This document shows positions 1 through 5,284 of a stretch of 5,907 nt of DNA, in pieces. How positions within the stretch are numbered: position 1 is the stretch's first letter; the number at the start of each line of letters is the position of its first letter. The stretch is from Acidocella sp. (GTDB lineage Bacteria; Pseudomonadota; Alphaproteobacteria; Acetobacterales; Acetobacteraceae): contig JAQUAC010000150.1 in NCBI GenBank assembly GCA_028687415.1, forward strand, positions 1 to 5,907, in the 5' to 3' direction. Made by a program: the position numbers and the translations under genes. The notes under the pieces are model-generated. The model had not been told where the DNA came from, did not search any database, and saw only the letters and a list, made by a program, of their open reading frames with translations.

Positions 1-856
<856 letters not shown>

Positions 857-919
857 CATTCAGAGACATTTCTGAAACGGATCGTCCGGATCATGCCAAC
901 CAGATTTCCACGGAACATC

Positions 920-935
920 GTTTATATAAATAAAC
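920..935. promoter_or_regulatory. Palindrome GTTTAT-N4-ATAAAC, candidate operator
   Basis: This perfect inverted repeat with 6-base arms ends three bases before the TATAAT box, where a bound protein would touch RNA polymerase. Enterobacterial slyB is known to be controlled by PhoP, whose box is a direct repeat of a GTTTA-like half-site. Here the half-site is present but inverted, so a PhoP box is not supported. A dimeric regulator site is an inference only. Confidence 0.35.
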
Positions 936-938
936 CGC

Positions 939-944
939 TATAAT
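939..944 (+). promoter_or_regulatory. Candidate sigma-70 -10 box (TATAAT) for the lipoprotein operon
   Basis: This is a perfect TATAAT hexamer in the AT-rich gap, about 127 bases before the lipoprotein ATG. No hexamer resembling TTGACA lies 16-18 bases upstream; the sequence there is near CATCGT. Either the promoter is weak and activator-dependent, or the match is fortuitous in AT-rich DNA. Confidence 0.4.
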
Positions 945-970
945 TTTAGACTTTTATCAGTACAAATTCT

Positions 971-994
971 GCTGTTTTACACCTCAAAAACAGC
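971..994 (+). repeat. Hairpin GCTGTTTT / AAAACAGC in the lipoprotein leader
   Basis: The perfect 8-bp arms are 971-978 and 987-994, with an 8-base loop. No run of T follows, so it is not an intrinsic terminator for queG. It lies downstream of the candidate -10 box and would be in the leader RNA. The AACAGC of the third hairpin (1047-1052) could also pair with GCTGTT of the first arm (971-976), which allows alternative folds. Confidence 0.55.
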
Positions 995-1008
995 CGGTTA
1001 AACGGTGC

Positions 1009-1067
1009 GATTAACCCAATCGAAATGAGTCCGCTTTACTTGCTGGAACAGCAACGCAGGGTTAATC
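1009..1067 (+). repeat. Inverted repeat GATTAACCC / GGGTTAATC ending at the lipoprotein start, with an inner hairpin
   Basis: The arms 1009-1017 and 1059-1067 are perfectly complementary over 9 bases. Between them is a tight hairpin, TTGCTG (1040-1045), GAA loop, CAGCAA (1049-1054). The 3' arm includes the only SD-like bases (AGGG, 1058-1061) before the ATG at 1071, so pairing would hide the ribosome site. The 5' arm can instead pair with GGTTAA at 996-1001, giving a mutually exclusive stem that would free it. The ATTAAC...GTTAATC core recurs in the element before accD. Confidence 0.55.
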
Positions 1068-1070
1068 ATA

Positions 1071-1586
1071 ATGAATTTAAAACAATACAGCTTTATTACG
1101 ATTTCAGGCTTTTTACTGCTTTCCGCCTGTCAGCAGCCCGGCGCCAATTTGGCCGCTAATGTTTATCAGGCCGACCAGGTTAATCAGTCCCAAAACGCCA
1201 AGGTCATCAACATTCTGTCCCTTTCACCGGCCAAAATCGAGGTCAGTAACACACAGAACCAAAGAACAGCGCAGGTCGCGGGCGGTATTCTGGGTGCTGT
1301 CGCGGGCGGCCTGGTTGGCGCCAATGTCGGCGGCGGCAATGTCGGAACCGGGCTTGGCGGCGCTGCTTTGGGCGGTATCGGCGGTGCGGCCGCTGGGTCG
1401 CTCGTGCCATCAACCTCCCTGGTCGATGGCGTAACGATTGGCTACACTGAAGATGGAAGCATCCACACTTCAACGCAGGTCGGCGAAGTGTGCCAGTTCA
1501 AGGAAGGCCAGGCGCTCGTAATCATCACGCAGCAAAACGAGACGCGCGTGCAGCCGAATTCGGCCTGCCCGGCCAAAAACAGCTGA
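1071..1586 (+). CDS. SlyB-like outer-membrane lipoprotein with glycine-zipper domain
   Basis: This is a 171-residue envelope lipoprotein. Residues 1-20 form a lipoprotein signal peptide with lipobox L17-S18-A19-C20. The residue after Cys is Gln, not Asp, which by the usual sorting rule predicts the outer membrane. Residues 30-58 (VYQADQVNQSQNAKVINI and following) resemble the N-terminal part of SlyB. Residues 71-110 are a long Gly/Ala zipper with GG..G spacing of the 17-kDa-antigen/SlyB type. Residues 111-171 match the small C-terminal SlyB beta domain and add two Cys (141 and 166) that could form a disulfide. SlyB proteins are linked to envelope integrity and stress in enterobacteria; the role here is inferred. 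The start is fixed by the signal peptide; an AGGG lies nine bases upstream. GC content and codon bias are lower than in queG or accD, suggesting a different origin. It is probably co-transcribed with the next gene, 31 bases on. Confidence 0.85.
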   Translation: MNLKQYSFITISGFLLLSACQQPGANLAANVYQADQVNQSQNAKVINILSLSPAKIEVSNTQNQRTAQVAGGILGAVAGGLVGANVGGGNVGTGLGGAALGGIGGAAAGSLVPSTSLVDGVTIGYTEDGSIHTSTQVGEVCQFKEGQALVIITQQNETRVQPNSACPAKNS

Positions 1587-1617
1587 ATAAACCATCTCAA
1601 TATGCTTGTGGTGTAAC

Positions 1618-2184
1618 ATGAAATATCTTGCTGCGACTTTGGTTTTCGCTTCACTTTCCGTCCCGGCTTTTGCCCAGGAGAACCAAGACCAGATTAACGC
1701 CGGAATTGCCGCCATGGCACAGGCGCAGGGTCAGAATCAAGCGCAGGCCGAAGCGCAGCAAGAAGCCCAGGAACAAGCCGAGGCCAACGCTGAGGCCCAA
1801 CAGAGAGCCAGGGAAGCCGCCGCCGAACGCAGGCAGGCCGCCGCAGCCGCCGCCGCTCACGCAGAAGCTGAAGCGGACAAAAAGCGTGATCAAAATTTCC
1901 AGGACCAGGAGCGGCAGATGGTTCTTGAACAGCAGCAGATCGAACTGCAAAAAGAACAGACTGACGCGAACCGCGAAAACGACATCAACAATACAAAACT
2001 GAAACAGCAGGACGCGCAGGCTAATGTGATTCAGTCTCAGGCCGATTCAAATCACATCACAGCGCAGGCGGACGCCACGGCAACGGTCGACCAGGCCCAG
2101 GGCGCACAAGCTCTGATGACTGACACCGGTAAGGCAACCCTGAAAAAATCCGGCGGATTTTTATGCCTGGGCATTGGGAATTAA
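1618..2184 (+). CDS. Secreted Gln/Ala/Glu-rich helical protein, family not recognised
   Basis: The protein has 188 residues and I do not recognise it. Residues 1-19 are a clear Sec signal peptide ending AFA, with cleavage before Gln20. The mature part has no proline and almost no aromatic residues. Residues 36-85 are built from Ala, Gln and Glu with some Arg (for example QAEAQQEAQEQAEANAEAQQ), including a run of seven Ala (74-80). Residues 86-165 are charged and polar. This predicts one long helix or coiled coil in the periplasm. The last stretch (SGGFLCLGIGN) is different: glycine-rich, with the only Cys (183). ATG 1618 is chosen because the signal peptide begins there; an in-frame TTG at 1606 would only add four residues. 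The SD is weak (GGTG). It lies 31 bases after the SlyB-like gene, so a joint envelope role, perhaps as spacer or scaffold, is an inference. Low-complexity composition makes homology calls unreliable. Confidence 0.8.
   Translation: MKYLAATLVFASLSVPAFAQENQDQINAGIAAMAQAQGQNQAQAEAQQEAQEQAEANAEAQQRAREAAAERRQAAAAAAAHAEAEADKKRDQNFQDQERQMVLEQQQIELQKEQTDANRENDINNTKLKQQDAQANVIQSQADSNHITAQADATATVDQAQGAQALMTDTGKATLKKSGGFLCLGIGN
1837..1857 (+). repeat. GCC-repeat tract encoding seven alanines
   Basis: Seven consecutive Ala codons, mostly GCC with one GCA and one GCT, lie in the middle of the Gln/Ala-rich gene. The interrupting synonymous codons make large-scale slippage less likely, but length variation by three bases between strains would be possible and would keep the frame. 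Confidence 0.6.
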
Positions 2185-2291
2185 CGCCACCCCCCTCGCA
2201 GGCCGGTCGCATTGTCATTTTTTGGACAATGCCCCCGGCCAAGCCCCATTACGTCATTACCTTCCCTTCTCCGCGCAAACGCGTTAATCCC
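2176..2291 (+). repeat. Inverted repeat GGGAATTAACGC / GCGTTAATCCC around the accD upstream region
   Basis: The arm 2176-2187 overlaps the stop codon of the Gln/Ala-rich gene. The arm 2281-2291 lies eight bases before the accD ATG. They pair over 11 bases with a single bulged A (2179). A strong hairpin (2201-2240) sits between them. The core ATTAAC...GTTAATC is the same as in the element at 1009-1067, and the bases before the 3' arm are also alike (GCAAACGC here, GCAACGC there). See the findings for interpretation. Confidence 0.5.
2201..2240 (+). repeat. Strong hairpin between the Gln/Ala-rich gene and accD
   Basis: GGCCGG (2201-2206) pairs with CCGGCC (2235-2240) and GCATTGTC (2209-2216) with GACAATGC (2225-2232). 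The two stems are separated by a 2x2 mismatch. The 8-base loop contains T6. No T run follows on either strand, so it is not a canonical intrinsic terminator, although it could end or slow transcription of the upstream pair, protect its mRNA 3' end, or act in the accD leader. Confidence 0.6.
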
Positions 2292-2298
2292 TTCGCCC

Positions 2299-3162
2299 AT
2301 GAGCTGGCTCACCGAATTCGTCCGCCCCAAAATCCGCACCCTGCTTGGCCGCAAGGAGGCGCCAGATAACCTCTGGCACCAATGCCCCAAATGCCAGCAG
2401 ATGATCTTCCACCGTGAGCTGGAAGCCGCCAAGAAGGTGTGCCCACATTGCGGCCACCACATGCGCGCCACCGCCACCGAGCGTCTGGCCTGGACCTTCG
2501 ATGACGGCGCCTATACCCGCATCGACCTGCCTAAAGCCGTGCCGGACCCGCTGAAATTCCGCGACCAGAAGCGCTATACCGACCGCCTGAAGGAAGCTCG
2601 CGAAAAGACCAAGCAGGATGACGCGATCCTCGTGGCGCACGGCACCATCGGCGGCAACCGCGCCGTGGTCGCCGCCTTGTCCTTCGAGTTCATGGGCGGT
2701 TCCATGGGTTCCGCCGTGGGCGAGGGCCTGGTCGCCGCCGCCCGCCTGGCCGTGCTGCAATCCGCCCCGCTCATCGTCTACACCGCCTCCGGCGGCGCCC
2801 GTATGCAGGAGGGCGCGATCAGCCTGATGCAGATGCCGCGCTCCATCATCGCCAGCCAGATGGTGAAGGAAGCCGGGCTGCCTTACATCGTGGTACTCAC
2901 CGACCCCACCACCGGCGGCGTCACCGCCTCCTTCGCCATGCTGGGCGACATCCAGATCGCCGAGCCGAATACGCTCATCGGCTTCGCCGGGGCCCGCGTC
3001 ATCGAGCAAACGGTGCGCGAGAAACTCCCCCCCGGCTTCCAGCGCGCGGAGTATTTGTTCGAGCACGGCATCATCGACATGGTCGTGAAGCGCGACGAGC
3101 TCACCGCCACGCTGGCCCGGCTCATCGACTTCACCACCGCGCATAAGCGGCAGGCGGCTTGA
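2299..3162 (+). CDS. accD: Acetyl-CoA carboxylase carboxyltransferase subunit beta
   Basis: AccD, with AccA, transfers carboxyl from carboxybiotin on AccB to acetyl-CoA, making malonyl-CoA for fatty acid synthesis in the cytosol. The 287-residue product begins MSWLTEFVRPKIRTLL, the usual AccD opening, which fixes the ATG although an upstream in-frame TTG (2212) exists. A Zn ribbon follows: Cys29, Cys32, Cys48, Cys51 in CPKC...CPHC. The crotonase-like carboxyltransferase fold shows FMGGSMGSAVGE (131-142), SGGARMQEG (164-172) and TDPTTGGVTASF (201-212), the conserved glycine motifs that line the active site. Length is normal for the family. No SD precedes the ATG; instead a perfect AAGGAGG lies inside the gene at 2353-2359. 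folC starts within its last codons, so the two are probably one operon. In E. coli the carboxyltransferase binds its own mRNAs; nothing here proves that control. Confidence 0.97.
   Translation: MSWLTEFVRPKIRTLLGRKEAPDNLWHQCPKCQQMIFHRELEAAKKVCPHCGHHMRATATERLAWTFDDGAYTRIDLPKAVPDPLKFRDQKRYTDRLKEAREKTKQDDAILVAHGTIGGNRAVVAALSFEFMGGSMGSAVGEGLVAAARLAVLQSAPLIVYTASGGARMQEGAISLMQMPRSIIASQMVKEAGLPYIVVLTDPTTGGVTASFAMLGDIQIAEPNTLIGFAGARVIEQTVREKLPPGFQRAEYLFEHGIIDMVVKRDELTATLARLIDFTTAHKRQAA
2353..2380 (+). other. Internal AAGGAGG plus hairpin in early accD coding sequence
   Basis: AAGGAGG at 2353-2359 is a perfect anti-SD match inside the accD frame (codons 19-21). Its end overlaps a hairpin with arms 2358-2366 and 2372-2380, pairing at 8 of 9 positions around a 5-base loop. 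The nearest downstream ATG (2382) is out of frame and soon closed. This could be a translational pause or regulatory site, or chance from the codons used. Confidence 0.3.
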
Positions 3163-4445
3163 GCGGCACCCCGGCACACGGGGATGCCGTCTCCTCGCGC
3201 ATAAAGGTCAGCGCCGCGCTGGAGCGGCTGCATAATCTCTACCCCAAGCTCATCGACCTGAAGCTGGACCGGCTGGTCCGGCTGCTGGCCGATCTCGGCA
3301 ACCCCGAGCGGCATCTGCCCCCGGTCATCCACGTGGCGGGCACCAACGGCAAGGGTTCAGTCTGCGCCTTCATCCGCGCCGTTGCCGAGGCCGCCGGGCT
3401 GAAGGTGCATGTCTACACCTCCCCGCATCTGGTCCGCTTCAACGAGCGCATCCGCCTGGCGGGTAAGCTCGTCACGGATGAGCAGCTGGCCGAGGCGCTG
3501 GACGCCATCGAGGCCGTGAACAAGGGCAACCAGATCACGGTATTCGAGGCCATCACCGCCGCCGCCTTCTGGCTGTTCGCACGCGTGCCAGCCGATCTCT
3601 GCGTCGTGGAAGTCGGCCTCGGCGGCAGGCTGGACGCCACCAACGTCGTCACCCCCGCCGCCTGCGCCATCACCGCCATCTCGCTGGACCATCAGGACTT
3701 CCTGGGCGCCACGCTGGAGATCATCGCCAACGAGAAGGCGGGCATCATCAAGCCCGGCATCCCCGTCATTACCGGCTTCCAACCGCCCGAGGTGCTGGCC
3801 AGCATCGCCGCCATCGCGGCGGAAAACCACGCCCCCTGCCTGCGCCGGGGCCATGAATGGACCGCCGAGCCCACCCCCACCGGCATGATGTTTGACAACC
3901 TCACCCTGCCCCGCCCCGCTTTAGCCGGAGCGCATCAGGTGGAAAACGCCGGCATCGCCCTGGCATCCCTGTGTGCGGCTGGCTTCACCATCCCGCCCGA
4001 GGCCATCGCCACCGGCCTGCGTAACGCTGAATGGCCCGCCCGCCTGCAACGCCTGCGCGGCAGCCTCGCCACAGCTCTGCCTCTGGGTTCAGAACTGTGG
4101 CTGGACGGCGCCCACAACCCCGGCGGCGCCGAAACCCTGGCCACCCAATTGCAGGAATGGGGCACCCCCACCACGCTCATTCTGGGCATGAAGCAGTCCA
4201 AGGACGTATCGGAGTTCATCCGCATTGTCAGCCCGCACGCGGCCAAGCTCTACGCCGTGGCCGAGCCGGAACAGCATCTGGCCTTGCCGGTGGAGAAAAT
4301 CATCGAGGCCTCGGGCGGCATCGCCACCCCCGGCCCGGATGTGCGCGGTGCCCTGGCGCAGATCACCGCCCCCACGCGGGTGCTGATCTGCGGCAGCCTC
4401 TACCTCGCGGGCGAGGTGCTGAAGCTGGACGAAGCCCCGGCCTAA
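3159..4445 (+). CDS. folC: Bifunctional dihydrofolate synthase / folylpolyglutamate synthase
   Basis: FolC joins glutamate to dihydropteroate and then extends folates with further glutamates, using ATP, in the cytosol. The 428-residue product is a Mur-ligase-type enzyme. It has the P-loop HVAGTNGKGS (GTNGKGS 61-67), the TSPHLVRFNERIR motif (87-99), FEAIT (Glu130) and VEVGLGGRLDATNVV (150-164) for metal and nucleotide binding, DHQDFLG with His178, and NEKAGI, whose Lys193 matches the lysine that is carbamylated in the family. The C-terminal Mur-ligase domain shows LDGAHNPGG (315-323). The start is TTG at 3159, which overlaps the accD stop as TTGA; no ATG or GTG in this frame precedes the conserved region, and an AGG lies four bases upstream. 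Coupled translation with accD is likely. The TAA overlaps the otsB stop on the other strand, leaving no intergenic terminator. Confidence 0.95.
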   Translation: MSGTPAHGDAVSSRIKVSAALERLHNLYPKLIDLKLDRLVRLLADLGNPERHLPPVIHVAGTNGKGSVCAFIRAVAEAAGLKVHVYTSPHLVRFNERIRLAGKLVTDEQLAEALDAIEAVNKGNQITVFEAITAAAFWLFARVPADLCVVEVGLGGRLDATNVVTPAACAITAISLDHQDFLGATLEIIANEKAGIIKPGIPVITGFQPPEVLASIAAIAAENHAPCLRRGHEWTAEPTPTGMMFDNLTLPRPALAGAHQVENAGIALASLCAAGFTIPPEAIATGLRNAEWPARLQRLRGSLATALPLGSELWLDGAHNPGGAETLATQLQEWGTPTTLILGMKQSKDVSEFIRIVSPHAAKLYAVAEPEQHLALPVEKIIEASGGIATPGPDVRGALAQITAPTRVLICGSLYLAGEVLKLDEAPA

Positions 4446-5179
4446 CCCGCCAACGCCGCCGCCAGCCAGTCCCGCACCTCCTTGGTGCTGCCGCCGAAAT
4501 CCCGCGACACATGCAGCCCCGCGCCGCCAAGCTCATTGGCCTTGGCAATGGCGGGCTCGTCCGTCACATCATCCCCCACGAACACCGGCTTGCGCCCCGC
4601 GAAGGCCGGCAGCGCCATGAAATACGTCAGAGCCTCGGCCTTGGTGCCGCCGCGCGGTTTCAGCTCAAAGGCGCAATGCGCCGGCAACAGCTCGGCATCA
4701 TCCGCCTCGCTCACCAGTTGCTGGGCCAAGCGGCGCAGCTCCTCCTCATGCTCCGGGGCGCGGCGATAGTGCAGCACCAGGCTAAACTCCTTCTCCTCCA
4801 CCAGCAGCCCCGGCATGGCCTGGGCGTAGCGGTGGAAAATCTTCGCCCAATGCGTATAGAGCGCCGGGCGCGCCACCCGATTCGTTATCTCCCCCGCCGG
4901 GCCGCGCAGCTTCATGCCGTGCTCGGCGGCGCAGGCCAGCCCAGGGCACAGCAGCGCGTCTATATCGGTCAGCCGACGCCCGGAGAGTATGGCCAGCGCC
5001 CCGTCCAGCCTCTGCTCCAGCTGACGCAGCATGCCGGGCAAGCCAGGCGGCACAATCACCGCATCCGGTGTCGCGGCCAAATCCAGCAGCGTGCCGTCAA
5101 TGTCCAGGAACAGCGCATGGCCGGGCAAGCGCAGCGGCGGCGCTGTCCCCCCCGTAATCGTCACTTCACAGCTTCCCAC
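4442..5179 (-). CDS. otsB: Trehalose-6-phosphate phosphatase
   Basis: OtsB removes phosphate from trehalose 6-phosphate to give trehalose, the second step of the OtsA-OtsB pathway, in the cytosol. All HAD-superfamily motifs are present (245-residue numbering): motif I FLDIDGTLLDL with nucleophile Asp26 and Asp28, motif II ILSGR (Ser66), the motif III lysine in GGTKAEA (Lys180), and motif IV FVGDDVTDE (Asp203, Asp204, Asp207). Length is close to the family norm. I chose the GTG at 5179 because AGGGGG lies six bases before it. The longer ATG form (5215, 257 residues) has no SD, uses codons rare in this genome (ATA, AGG, TTG), and its ATG is part of a TATAAT box. The longer form remains possible. 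otsA is not in the window. The gene follows malQ on the same strand and overlaps folC tail to tail by four bases. Confidence 0.93.
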   Translation of the reverse strand: MGSCEVTITGGTAPPLRLPGHALFLDIDGTLLDLAATPDAVIVPPGLPGMLRQLEQRLDGALAILSGRRLTDIDALLCPGLACAAEHGMKLRGPAGEITNRVARPALYTHWAKIFHRYAQAMPGLLVEEKEFSLVLHYRRAPEHEEELRRLAQQLVSEADDAELLPAHCAFELKPRGGTKAEALTYFMALPAFAGRKPVFVGDDVTDEPAIAKANELGGAGLHVSRDFGGSTKEVRDWLAAALAG

Positions 5180-5284
5180 CGGTATCCCCCTGGTCTTTAT
5201 CAACAGAGAATTCATTATATCTGAGTCCGTACCGATCTTGCTTCAAATTAACACTTATAATCATAGCTTTTCCATCAAAGTTTA
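5180..5284 (-). other. AT-rich spacer between malQ and otsB
   Basis: This is a short AT-rich gap in otherwise very GC-rich DNA. It contains the TATAAT box and the AGGGGG ribosome site of otsB. I see no T-tailed hairpin after the malQ stop, so read-through from malQ into otsB is possible alongside a separate otsB promoter. Confidence 0.5.
5214..5219 (-). promoter_or_regulatory. Candidate -10 box (TATAAT) for otsB
   Basis: On the minus strand, TATAAT sits in the AT-rich gap between malQ and otsB and runs into the upstream ATG (TATAATG). If used, transcription would start near 5207, leaving about 27 bases of leader before the GTG start at 5179 and excluding the ATG. The nearest TTGAAG lies 21 bases upstream, too far for a standard -35 box, so the promoter call is tentative. 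Confidence 0.4.

Larger units (their letters stand above)
857..1070 (+). other. AT-rich intergenic leader region upstream of the lipoprotein gene
   Basis: These 214 bases between queG and the lipoprotein gene contain no convincing gene and are much richer in A+T than the flanking coding DNA. In order they hold: a small dyad just after queG (TTCAGA 859-864 / TCTGAA 871-876, no T run, so not a terminator); a GTTTAT/ATAAAC palindrome (920-935); a TATAAT box (939-944); a hairpin (971-994); a second short stem (996-1016); a third hairpin (1040-1054); and a 9-bp inverted repeat that encloses the third hairpin and ends at the lipoprotein start. If TATAAT is used, transcription would begin near 950 and the untranslated leader would be about 120 bases, long enough for RNA-based control. 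Confidence 0.7.

Noticed and set aside
971..994. Intrinsic terminator for queG
   Set aside because: The stem is A/T-rich on one side and no T run follows it on the plus strand.
1025..1159. A small open frame (about 44 codons, MSPLYLLEQQ...) overlapping the lipoprotein start in another frame
   Set aside because: It has no SD, most of it overlaps the lipoprotein coding sequence, and the product resembles nothing. Its only interest is that it could act as a leader peptide in the structured leader, for which there is no evidence.
1009..2291. Calling the two inverted-repeat elements true integron attC sites
   Set aside because: The layout is similar, but the cores (GATTAAC or AATTAAC and GTTAATC) miss the RYYYAAC / GTTRRRY consensus at one position each, the inner L boxes are not clear, and no integrase gene is in the window. 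Kept as a hypothesis in the findings only.
2212..2298. Extension of accD to the in-frame TTG at 2212
   Set aside because: The extra 29 residues read through the hairpin and have no AccD similarity. The conserved protein begins at MSWLTEFVRP (ATG 2299).
2284..3177. A 297-codon open frame antisense to accD
   Set aside because: AccD is unmistakable on the other strand. The antisense frame stays open because of GC-rich third positions and its product is Gly/Asp/His low-complexity with no known motif.
4031..5224. A 397-codon plus-strand frame across folC and antisense to otsB
   Set aside because: It overlaps two firmly identified genes in other frames. The predicted product is rich in Arg, Pro, Gln and His with no domain, as expected for a GC-rich shadow frame.
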